DNA from: JADLHS01 sp020848635 | GTDB taxonomy: Bacteria; Verrucomicrobiota; Verrucomicrobiia; Limisphaerales; JADLHS01 | NCBI GenBank assembly: GCA_037044975.1 | Contig: JBAOIL010000015.1 | Location: 62,001-126,000 of the forward strand | Length of the DNA stretch: 64,000 nucleotides | Reading direction: 5' to 3' | Shown: positions 8,434-16,170 of the stretch, piece after piece | Position numbering within the stretch: the stretch's first letter is position 1 | Layout: every line of letters starts with the position of its first letter | The notes under the pieces: model-generated | Told to the model about the DNA's origin: nothing | The model's database searches: none | What the model saw: only the letters and a program-made list of their open reading frames with translations | Position numbers and translations under genes: made by a program

Positions 8434-9360
8434 TCAGCTTTTCGGCGGAAGCAAATATTGGTCAAACCATTTTCCGAATTGCCGGATGTCCCACAGCATG
8501 CTGAGCCAGCCGTGCTTGCCGCCGGGGTGGACGACGACTTCCACGGTGCGCCCGAATTTGATCGCTTCCGCCTGAAAGCGCTCGGATTGTTCCAACGGTA
8601 CGAGCGTGTCGGCGTCGCCGTGGTAGATCAGCGTGGGCGGAAGGTTGGAGTTCACGTAAAAAATCGGTGATAACTCGTGGCCGATGACTTTCCAAACCGC
8701 GAGGTTGGTGGCATTTGGCCCAAAGCCTTTGACGAAGCTCCGGGGCGGGCCCCCGTCTCCCGTGTTCTCAGTGGACGGGCCGAGATTCAACAAATCCGTG
8801 GGCGGGTAGAAAATGGCCACCGCCTGAACCGCGCTGCTTTCGCGGTCCACCGGATCGGTGGTGCCAGTTGGTCCGGGACCGCCGCGCGTGGCGAGCATCA
8901 GGCTGAGGTGACCTCCCGAACTGCCGCCGGTGACACCCAGCCGGTCGGGATCCACGCCATACTGGCGGGCGTTGTGCCGGACGTAGCGCACCGCCCGGTT
9001 CACGTCCTCAGTAATATCCATGATGGTCGCCTCGGGCTGGGAAATATGATACACCGCGAACACCGTGTAGCCGCGCCGCAAGACGGGCGCCAGCATCCAC
9101 GGCCGAAACGAGCCCTTGCCCGACTTCCAGCCGCCGCTGACCATGAGCACCACCCCGAGACCGTTGGGTTTGGCCGGGCGAACCACATCCAGCGTCAACT
9201 CCTGCCCCAGCCGTTGGCCATAGACCAATCCGCTGGTCCGCTCGAAACTCGGGTGGAAATAGATCCAGATCGAAGCAATACAAACGATGGCGACGAGCAA
9301 GCCCGTCGCCACGATTTTCAGAAGCAAACGAACCCAGCGCGGCAATTTCATCGCGCGCAT
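8434..9360 (-). CDS. Alpha/beta hydrolase, membrane-anchored paralogue
   Basis: About 308 residues. An N-terminal hydrophobic helix (VRLLLKIVATGLLVAIVCIASIWIYF) probably serves as signal anchor. The catalytic part parallels its downstream neighbour segment for segment: GVDPDRLGVTGGSSGGHLSLM (nucleophile Ser in GGSSGG), a YPPTDLLNLG segment, YHGDADTLVPLEQSE (acid) and HPGGKHGWL (His). The neighbour has IDPDRLGLTGASAGGHLAS, PPTDFLDW and HGDADPLVPLQQSQ, so the two are a tandem duplication that has diverged. Start taken at ATG 9360; ATG 9351 is equally possible. Confidence 0.8.
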   Translation of the reverse strand: MRAMKLPRWVRLLLKIVATGLLVAIVCIASIWIYFHPSFERTSGLVYGQRLGQELTLDVVRPAKPNGLGVVLMVSGGWKSGKGSFRPWMLAPVLRRGYTVFAVYHISQPEATIMDITEDVNRAVRYVRHNARQYGVDPDRLGVTGGSSGGHLSLMLATRGGPGPTGTTDPVDRESSAVQAVAIFYPPTDLLNLGPSTENTGDGGPPRSFVKGFGPNATNLAVWKVIGHELSPIFYVNSNLPPTLIYHGDADTLVPLEQSERFQAEAIKFGRTVEVVVHPGGKHGWLSMLWDIRQFGKWFDQYLLPPKS

Positions 9361-9404
9361 CATCCAAACTTGCCCACCCAAAGCAAGCAGTAACGATCCC
9401 CCGG

Positions 9405-11321
9405 TCAGCGCGCCGCCGCCTGAGGTGCTTTTTCAGGCTGCAACAATTCGCCGAGGTTGTAGTGGGTGTAGCGGGTGTGGGCGGCGGGATTCTCGGCGTC
9501 GGCATTGGCCACCCAGAAATCAAGCGTCTCCGGCTCGAAGAGCACCGAGTGGATGTTGGAAGTCATGCAGACCGGCCGCTTCATGAGATCGCGCGCGCCT
9601 TGCGCGTCGAACTTGCCGTAACCGGCCTTCACCCGCTCGGCCAGGGCCTCGTAGCGGTCCCCGGCGGACAGCAGGACAGTGTCCGGAGTGCCATGGGGCA
9701 GGAGCGGATGACTTTCCCCCGGCCAGATCGTCTCGAATTTTTCCGGCGTGGCGGCGATGCCCACGGCGCGGTTCGATTTCGCATCCGAGATGACGTAGTA
9801 ATATTCACAGGTGCGCGGCCCCTTGCGCATGATCGCCACGGCCTCCTCCAGGGTGCTGGCTTTTTCCATGACCTCGCGCACCAGTTGGGCCATGGGTTTG
9901 CCATCCCAATTGCCTTCGCCGCGCCCACCCATTTCGCCGATCGCAATATGCTTTTCGTTCATGGCCGTCACGGAGCCGACAAAACCAGCGTAGCCGACAT
10001 TAACCCAGGCGTTACCCTGGTCAGGTTGGAAGACGATGACCGTGGCGTTCTGTTCGAGACCCATACCGCGCAGGTAGTCGAGGATGCGTCCGTGGTACAG
10101 CTTGCCCCCCACAGTGGCCTTGCCAAACACCGCGAAGCCGCTGCAATGAAACAGCTCGGGGAAAAAGTTCGCGAGCCGCACCTCTTCGCGCGGCAGTCCG
10201 GCGGCGCTGGCCAGCGCATCCATCTCGCGGAAATAACGCTCGTCCGTAAACGGCGCCACCCGCTTCTGGGCGGACTCAATTTCGCCGAAGAACCAGTTGC
10301 CCTTCTCGAACGAGCTGCCCACGCCGACGCCGTAAAGCATCTGGTCCACGAGGTGGCGAACTTCCCGCTTCATCAACGCGCCATGCTGCCGGCCCATTTC
10401 CTCGGGCGTCCCTTTGAGGAACAGGACCCGCGTGCCGTCAATCAGCTCCAGACGGCCGTTGCCTTCCCGGGCCACGACGCGCCGCTCGCCGGTGACGGGG
10501 CCGAGCGTTGGAATTTTGTCGCTCATCAACATGCCTACCGCCACGGACAGGAAGCGCGTGAGATGCGACGAGGCCACCGATTCAATTTTGTCGCCGGCGG
10601 CCGGCTTGAGTTTCCAGCGGGTGGCGGGCCAGGCGGCTTCGAACTGGGGGTTGACGATTTCGAACAGCACATCGGTTTTGCCTTCGCGATAGCTGATCCG
10701 CAGCGGCAGCAGATCACTTTCCCGCACCGCAAACTGAAGCGTGCCGTTGGGCACGTTGAACGCATCAATGGCCTCCGGCGTGGGCGTCGCTTTGAAGACC
10801 CGGCACGCCACGCCGCCGACCCGTTCGTTGGGCAAGGCTTCCGTGCGCAGTAACACCGGCAGCATGACGAGTTGGTCGGAGGCGACCGGCAGTTTGATCG
10901 GGCCCAACCGGGACGGGTCTTTGCGTTCCGGTGCGGCGGCGAACTGCGCCACGTCGGGCGAACCAATCAGGCCGAATTTCTTGGCGGGAACATGCACCCA
11001 GAGTTCCTGTTGATCCCGGCCCACCACGATATCCTGGCCGTCCCATTTGGTGGCGACGCGCAAGTGATCCGGCGCTTGAAAGGCCAGGGTCACCTCGCGC
11101 CCCAGAAATTCCTTGGGCAGACCGTCGGCTTTGAGCACTTTCAACGTGGCCGTGAACGTGCGGGCGGGTTCGGCGTTTGGGGCTTCGAAGATTTGGGCGA
11201 CCCGCGTCATGGCGCCGGTCAGCAACCGGGCCGGAGAATTGGTATCCGGTTGTTGGGCGGGCGACCAGCAGGGCAGGAGGAAGGCGAGGGTAAGGCAAAA
11301 CGTGCGGCGGAGGTTTTTCAT
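9405..11321 (-). CDS. Fusion of DUF2092-like domain and C45 (acyltransferase-type) peptidase
   Basis: A 638-residue exported protein (signal peptide MKNLRRTFCLTLAFLLPCW). Residues about 40-255 look like the lipid-carrier-like DUF2092 fold (long beta-rich segments such as DHLRVATKWDGQDIVVGRDQQ). Residues about 280-630 are a peptidase family C45 / phospholipase-B-like Ntn hydrolase. It has EEMGRQHGALM, the candidate nucleophile Cys393 in LFHCSGFAVFGKAT, then GKLYHGRILDY and VGYAGFVGSVTAMNEKHIAIGEMG. C45 enzymes are made as precursors that cleave just before the cysteine and then hydrolyse amide bonds. Here Cys393 would be freed from a large N-terminal half. First gene of a run with two esterases (gaps 44 and 24 bases). 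Confidence 0.75.
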   Translation of the reverse strand: MKNLRRTFCLTLAFLLPCWSPAQQPDTNSPARLLTGAMTRVAQIFEAPNAEPARTFTATLKVLKADGLPKEFLGREVTLAFQAPDHLRVATKWDGQDIVVGRDQQELWVHVPAKKFGLIGSPDVAQFAAAPERKDPSRLGPIKLPVASDQLVMLPVLLRTEALPNERVGGVACRVFKATPTPEAIDAFNVPNGTLQFAVRESDLLPLRISYREGKTDVLFEIVNPQFEAAWPATRWKLKPAAGDKIESVASSHLTRFLSVAVGMLMSDKIPTLGPVTGERRVVAREGNGRLELIDGTRVLFLKGTPEEMGRQHGALMKREVRHLVDQMLYGVGVGSSFEKGNWFFGEIESAQKRVAPFTDERYFREMDALASAAGLPREEVRLANFFPELFHCSGFAVFGKATVGGKLYHGRILDYLRGMGLEQNATVIVFQPDQGNAWVNVGYAGFVGSVTAMNEKHIAIGEMGGRGEGNWDGKPMAQLVREVMEKASTLEEAVAIMRKGPRTCEYYYVISDAKSNRAVGIAATPEKFETIWPGESHPLLPHGTPDTVLLSAGDRYEALAERVKAGYGKFDAQGARDLMKRPVCMTSNIHSVLFEPETLDFWVANADAENPAAHTRYTHYNLGELLQPEKAPQAAAR

Positions 11322-11492
11322 ATCAATTAATGGGGGCGAATATGACGCACTTCCAAGCGTTTGTCACGATCAGACCGAATCGCCCGTGGCCTTTTCTCGG
11401 TCGCGGATTGTCGTGTACCGGACTTGCCTCGCCGGGCGCCATTTCTTACTGTGCGCCCAAGTTTGGCGGGAAAACAGTTTGTGATCCATTTT

Positions 11493-12392
11493 ATGAGCGT
11501 TCTCATTGTCGGTTCCACGGCGTTGGATTCCATCAAAACTCCGAAGGCGGAAAACCCCCGCCTGCTCGGGGGGTCAGCGAGTCATGCAGCGGTAGCGGCC
11601 AGCTTTTTCAGCCCGGTGCAACTGGTTGGTGTGGTCGGCGACGACTTTCCCAAGAAATACCTCCAGCTTTACCGCCGGCACGGCATTGACCTCGCGGGCT
11701 TGCAGATCAAGCCCGGCAAAACGTTTCATTGGTCGGGCGAATACGAGGTCAACCTGAACAACCGCCGCACCCTGCTCACCGAGTTGGGCGTGTTCGAGAC
11801 GTTCTCGCCCGTGCTGCCCAAGGCCTACCAGGCGGCGCCCTACGTGTTGCTCGCCAACATCGCGCCGGCGCTCCAGCATCACGTCCTGAACCAGATGCGG
11901 CGGCCGAAATTCGTCGTCGCGGATACCATGGACCTCTGGCTCAACATTGCGCTCGATGATTTGGTGAAATTGCTCAAGCGCATTGACGGATTCGTGCTCA
12001 ACGACAGCGAAGCGCATCAGTTGACCCGGGAGGACAACGTGTTCGCAGCCTTGAAGCAGATTCACAAAATGGGCCCGAAATACGTGATCATCAAGAAAGG
12101 CTCCCACGGTTCCATCTTGTCCGGCCCGAAAGGCTTTTTCATCTGCCCGGCGTATCCGCTGCCCAAGGTGGTGGATCCCACCGGCGCGGGGGACTCCTTC
12201 GTCGGCGGCATGATGGGCTACCTAGCCAGCGCGCCGGGCGCCATTGACAACAACCTCCGCCGGGCGATGATTCACGGCAGTGTGGTGGCTTCGTTCTGCT
12301 GTGAAGGCTTCGGCCTGAACCGCACGACGAAAGTGACGCGCGCCCGCCTGGCGCAACGGGTGAAGGAGCTGGAACAGTTGACGCGGTTTTGA
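11493..12392 (+). CDS. PfkB family carbohydrate kinase
   Basis: A 299-residue ribokinase-like sugar kinase. The second PfkB signature DPTGAGDSFVGGMMG is intact, with the catalytic base Asp in GAGD and the anion hole. The first region shows LLGGSASHAAVAASFFSPVQLVGVVGDDF. The start at ATG 11493 (MSVLIVGSTALDSI) matches the family beginning; an in-frame start at 11361 would add a basic tail. The sugar or nucleoside phosphorylated cannot be read from the sequence, though the N-terminal SIKTPKAENPRLLGG pattern is common in a verrucomicrobial/planctomycete group of unknown substrate. The next gene, in the same direction, begins 162 bases on. Confidence 0.85.
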   Translation: MSVLIVGSTALDSIKTPKAENPRLLGGSASHAAVAASFFSPVQLVGVVGDDFPKKYLQLYRRHGIDLAGLQIKPGKTFHWSGEYEVNLNNRRTLLTELGVFETFSPVLPKAYQAAPYVLLANIAPALQHHVLNQMRRPKFVVADTMDLWLNIALDDLVKLLKRIDGFVLNDSEAHQLTREDNVFAALKQIHKMGPKYVIIKKGSHGSILSGPKGFFICPAYPLPKVVDPTGAGDSFVGGMMGYLASAPGAIDNNLRRAMIHGSVVASFCCEGFGLNRTTKVTRARLAQRVKELEQLTRF

Positions 12393-12554
12393 AGCCCGAG
12401 CCGGCGACCGCGCGCCGGGCGGGATGGAACCGACGGGAGCCCCGCCGGAGCGCGTCAGGGGATTGAGCAATTGGAAGCGGGTAGCCTCCGCTCTGGCACG
12501 AAGCGCGGGAGACATAGCCAGGCGGCGGCTCCAACAGTCAACCAGCGGCAATTT

Positions 12555-14003
12555 ATGAGCGATGCGGGAACAGGTCGGCCCAATGGGCAATTATGGCGCG
12601 CGATTGATCGCGTGGATCCCCCCAAACGTCCGGCGGCGGAACGCGTGGGGGACTTTCACGAGATTTATTCGCTGCTGGACGAAGCCAGTGTTCGGGAGCA
12701 GGCCAGCCGCTGCATCCAGTGTCCGCAACCCAGTTGTCAGGAAGGCTGCCCCCTCTCCAACCGCATCCCGGAATGGCTGGCCCTGGCCGCCGAGGGCAAA
12801 TTCCTAGAAGCCGCCGAACTCTCCCAGGCGACCAGCAACATGCCGGAAATCTGTCCGCGGGTTTGTCCCCAGGAACGCCTCTGCGAAGGCGCCTGCATCC
12901 TGGTTGGTCATGCCGAGCCGATTTGCATCGGGGCGATCGAAAAATTCATCAACGAATACGCCATCGCCCACGGCGGCAATACCGTTTCGTGCGCACCCGC
13001 CAATGGCTTGGGCGTGGCGGTGGTGGGTTCCGGCCCGGGTGGACTCGCATGTGCCGACGAACTGGCCAAACTGGGTTATGCGGTGACCATTTTTGAATCC
13101 CAATCCCAGGCGGGTGGATTGCTGCTGAACGGCATCCCCGCCTTCAAACTGGAAAAATCCGTGGTGGAACGGCGGCTCAACATTCTGCGGCAGCGCGGGG
13201 TGAAATTTAAACTCGGAGTGACGGTGGGGGTTGAGGTCCACCTGCGGGATTTGCTCGAGGATTTCAAAGCGGTATTTCTGGGCATCGGCGCGCAAAAAGC
13301 CAAACCGCTCGGTCTGCCGGGCGCGGATTTGCCCGGCGTCCACCAAGCCCTCCCGTTTCTGGTCCAATACAATTCGCCCATGCCGCTGGAAATCCCCGCC
13401 ATTCCGGTGGCCGGCCGGCGGGTGGCGGTGCTGGGCGGGGGCGACACCGCGATGGATTGCCTGCGCACGGCGCTGCGCGCCGGCGCCACCGAGGCGGTGT
13501 GCGTCTATCGGCGCGATCTGGCCAACATGCCCGGCAGCCGCAAGGAATACTTCAATGCCCTCGAGGAAACCGCCCAATTCCTGTTCCTGACCAATCCCGT
13601 GGCGCTCGAAGCCGACGCGCAGGGGCGCGTGGCGGGCGTACGGTGCGTCAGAATGGAACTGGGCGAACCCGATGCTTCCGGCCGGCAAAAACCGCGCACC
13701 GTGCCCGGCTCCGAATTCACAATCCAAGCCGATCTGGTCCTCGTCGCCTACGGCTTTGACCCCGTGCCGTTCCCCGCTGGAAGCGACTTGTCCCGCGTGG
13801 CCCTGAACGATTGGGGTGCCGTCAAGGTGGACGAACTGCAAATGACGAGTGTGCCGGGTGTCTTTGCCGGCGGCGATGCCTCCCGCGGGGCGAGTCTGGT
13901 GGTGCATGCCGTTCGCGACGGCCGACGAGCGGCGCTCGGCATCCACCGCTTCCTTCGTGGGGAGTTGGCGCCTGCGCCCGCGGCCGCAGCGGCAAGAGTC
14001 TGA
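12555..14003 (+). CDS. Glutamate synthase small subunit-like NAD(P) flavoprotein
   Basis: A 482-residue protein of the GltD family. The N-terminal alpha-helical domain has two cysteine sets (C53, C56, C61, C65 and C100, C104, C110, C114) for two [4Fe-4S] clusters. Then come an FAD Rossmann motif (VVGSGPGGLACADEL, about 157-171) and an NAD(P) motif (VAVLGGGDTAMDC). GltD takes electrons from NADPH to the large GltB subunit, but no gltB lies in this window. Stand-alone paralogues pass electrons to other enzymes (for example dihydropyrimidine dehydrogenase or sulfide dehydrogenase partners), so the partner is unknown. Start ATG 12555 follows a poor ribosome site; an upstream start at 12471 is less likely. 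Confidence 0.85.
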   Translation: MSDAGTGRPNGQLWRAIDRVDPPKRPAAERVGDFHEIYSLLDEASVREQASRCIQCPQPSCQEGCPLSNRIPEWLALAAEGKFLEAAELSQATSNMPEICPRVCPQERLCEGACILVGHAEPICIGAIEKFINEYAIAHGGNTVSCAPANGLGVAVVGSGPGGLACADELAKLGYAVTIFESQSQAGGLLLNGIPAFKLEKSVVERRLNILRQRGVKFKLGVTVGVEVHLRDLLEDFKAVFLGIGAQKAKPLGLPGADLPGVHQALPFLVQYNSPMPLEIPAIPVAGRRVAVLGGGDTAMDCLRTALRAGATEAVCVYRRDLANMPGSRKEYFNALEETAQFLFLTNPVALEADAQGRVAGVRCVRMELGEPDASGRQKPRTVPGSEFTIQADLVLVAYGFDPVPFPAGSDLSRVALNDWGAVKVDELQMTSVPGVFAGGDASRGASLVVHAVRDGRRAALGIHRFLRGELAPAPAAAAARV

Positions 14004-14040
14004 TGGCCCGGCGTAGCTGGGTCGGCCACCGGATGACCTA

Positions 14041-15060
14041 CTACGCGCCGGGCGCATGGGTCCGGGCGTATTCGCACAACGCCCGCAGATTCTCCGGTGG
14101 CGTGGCCCGCGGCACCTCGCAGCCCGCGCCGACAATGAAGCGCGCCCCCGCCTGCCGGTGACATTCGGCGATGCTGGCATTCACCAATTCGGGCGTGCCG
14201 TTCATCAGCACGGTCACGGGGTTCAAGTTCCCGAGCAGCACCTGGCGCGGTCCCATTTGTTGCCGTGCCTCCGCCAGCGGCGAGAGCGAATCCAGATCCA
14301 CGATGTCGCAGCCGAGCCGCCCCATGCCTTCGAGAATTTTGCGTGTGTTGCCACAGATGTGCAGCCGCACTTTCGCGCCCAGCGCGTGGATGCCGTCCAC
14401 GAGCCGCTGCTCATACGGGAAGGCGAACTCCTGGTAAATCCGCGGCCCGACCAGCGAAGCTGCGGCGTCGCCGACACCGATTACTTCGGCCCCGGCCCGG
14501 ATCTGTTCCCGGGCAAAGCGCAGTTCCAGTTCGACGATGAACTCGAACAGGTCGCGCACGAACGCCGGGTCGTCATCAAAGTCCAGCATCAAGGTGTTGA
14601 TGCCGCGCAAATCCGCGCCCTCGGCCACCGGCCCTTCGATCCAGCCCTCGATGATCTTGTCGCGGCCAACCTTTTCTTTGAAGAGGGCGATGGCCTTGAT
14701 GCCATTGTGCATCCGGCCGCCGCCGAGCGGGTCTGGAATTTTCAGCGCGGCGAGTTTGGTCTTATCCGCGAGCAACGCTTGATCCTCCAGAATCGCAACC
14801 GGCTGTTCGTCGAAGAATTGCACCGCCGCCCCGCAATCCGCCGCTTCCCGCGCCGGGTCGGACATCGTATTCACATAATCAAAGCCGTACTGCTCGGCGA
14901 TGCGGAGCTGCCCCGCGACCAGCACGCGGTAGTCGGTGCAGTAATCGCGGTACTTCGCGCCGATTCCGGCGCACGCGAAGTGCATTGTGATGGGCATGAG
15001 CGGCAGCCGATCCACCGGCTGCCCGGCGAGATGAGCGAGAACACGTTCGCGACTGTTCAT
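14041..15060 (-). CDS. Uroporphyrinogen decarboxylase (URO-D) superfamily methyltransferase-like protein
   Basis: A 339-residue URO-D fold protein. It has the usual start NSRERVLAHLAGQPVDRLP and the metal-type residues of the MtaA/CmuA methyltransferases: His and Cys of RLHICGNTRK and Cys of VGAGCEVPRATP. True HemE proteins lack this H-x-C...C set, so methyl transfer to or from a corrinoid or thiol is more likely than haem synthesis. It lies 13 bases after the homocysteine methyltransferase gene in the same direction, so the two are probably one transcript. Substrate unknown. Confidence 0.8.
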   Translation of the reverse strand: MNSRERVLAHLAGQPVDRLPLMPITMHFACAGIGAKYRDYCTDYRVLVAGQLRIAEQYGFDYVNTMSDPAREAADCGAAVQFFDEQPVAILEDQALLADKTKLAALKIPDPLGGGRMHNGIKAIALFKEKVGRDKIIEGWIEGPVAEGADLRGINTLMLDFDDDPAFVRDLFEFIVELELRFAREQIRAGAEVIGVGDAAASLVGPRIYQEFAFPYEQRLVDGIHALGAKVRLHICGNTRKILEGMGRLGCDIVDLDSLSPLAEARQQMGPRQVLLGNLNPVTVLMNGTPELVNASIAECHRQAGARFIVGAGCEVPRATPPENLRALCEYARTHAPGA

Positions 15061-15073
15061 GGGCGGGGTGGGC

Positions 15074-15946
15074 TTAGGTTGCGAGCCGCTGGCAAATGGC
15101 GGTGATAAACTCCGGGCTGGTGCCGCAGCAACCGCCGACGAAATTCGCGCCAGCCGCGATCAATCCCGGCACCTGGCCGGCGAAGTCGGCCGGGGTGCCG
15201 GCGTAAACAGCGCGGCCCGCCACCAACTGCGGGAGCCCGGCGTTGGGTTTCATCCAAATCGGGCGTTCCGTGGCCGCACAGAGCCGCTGGCAAATGGGCA
15301 GAAAGCCGAAAATACCCTGGCCGCAATTCGCACCGATGACTTCCGCCCCCGCCGCGGTCAACGCCTGCGCGGCCTGTTCGGGCGTGGTGCCCATCATGGT
15401 GCGGTCCAGATTCTTCCCCGAATCAAACACCATACACGCAACGACCGGGAGGCCCGTGGCTCGCGCTGCGGCCACCGCAATTTTCGCCTCTTCCAGGTCC
15501 GACATGGTTTCCACCACCAACGCATCCGCGCCGCCCAAAGCCAGCGCGCCGGCTTGTTCCTCGAAGGCTGCCTGGATTTCGGCGGGCGTGATTTCCCCGC
15601 TCAACAACAGTCGGCCCACAGGGCCGATTGATGCAAACACCGCAGCCTGGCCGGCCGCCGCCGCCCGGGAAATCTCGACGCCGCGCCGGTTGATTTCCAC
15701 CACGCGATCCGCGAGCGAGTTTTCCGCCAGCCGAATCCGGTTCGCGCCAAAAGTGTTGGTGAGGATGACGCGACTGCCCGCGTCCACATAAGCCCGGGCG
15801 ACTTCACTCACGCGCTCCGGATGCGTGAGATTCCAGGCGTCCGGAAATTCGCCGATGGCCAGCCCGCGGGCCTGCAACTGCGTGCCCCAGGCACCGTCGG
15901 TCACAACCGGACCGGCGGCGATCAACTTCTCAATAGTCGGATGCAT
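15074..15946 (-). CDS. Homocysteine S-methyltransferase family protein
   Basis: A 290-residue TIM-barrel methyltransferase (Pfam S-methyl_trans; BHMT/MmuM/MetH N-terminal type). It has DGAWGTQLQARG at the start, the first zinc cysteine in VIGANCGQG and the paired cysteines in GGCCGTSPEF near the end. Such enzymes move a methyl group onto homocysteine to make methionine. Because the next gene is a URO-D/MtaA-like protein, a methyl donor entering through that protein is a reasonable guess, but no corrinoid protein is adjacent. Start ATG 15946; a longer in-frame reading to 16162 begins with a basic, non-family sequence and is rejected. Confidence 0.85.
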   Translation of the reverse strand: MHPTIEKLIAAGPVVTDGAWGTQLQARGLAIGEFPDAWNLTHPERVSEVARAYVDAGSRVILTNTFGANRIRLAENSLADRVVEINRRGVEISRAAAAGQAAVFASIGPVGRLLLSGEITPAEIQAAFEEQAGALALGGADALVVETMSDLEEAKIAVAAARATGLPVVACMVFDSGKNLDRTMMGTTPEQAAQALTAAGAEVIGANCGQGIFGFLPICQRLCAATERPIWMKPNAGLPQLVAGRAVYAGTPADFAGQVPGLIAAGANFVGGCCGTSPEFITAICQRLAT

Positions 15947-16170
15947 AGATGAAATTGGGGAACCGTTCAGTTTGCGCCTCAAATTTGCGCAGGGGCGGGC
16001 CGTCCTGACTACCCGGAATTTGCGATTCCCCCGCCGATTATTGCCCGCAGGATCAATCAGGATCAGCCGGATGCCGCTGCCGGCAAGGAAGGGATTGATT
16101 TGCGCCCGCTGAACGCCTAGAACTTCCCGCGTTCGCCGCACACGGGCGCGATCAAACCGCAAACCGGGCC

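Noticed and set aside
9462..10853. A long plus-strand open frame within the C45-type peptidase gene
   Set aside because: It is antisense to a protein with signal peptide and family motifs; the composition is that of a mirrored GC-rich frame.
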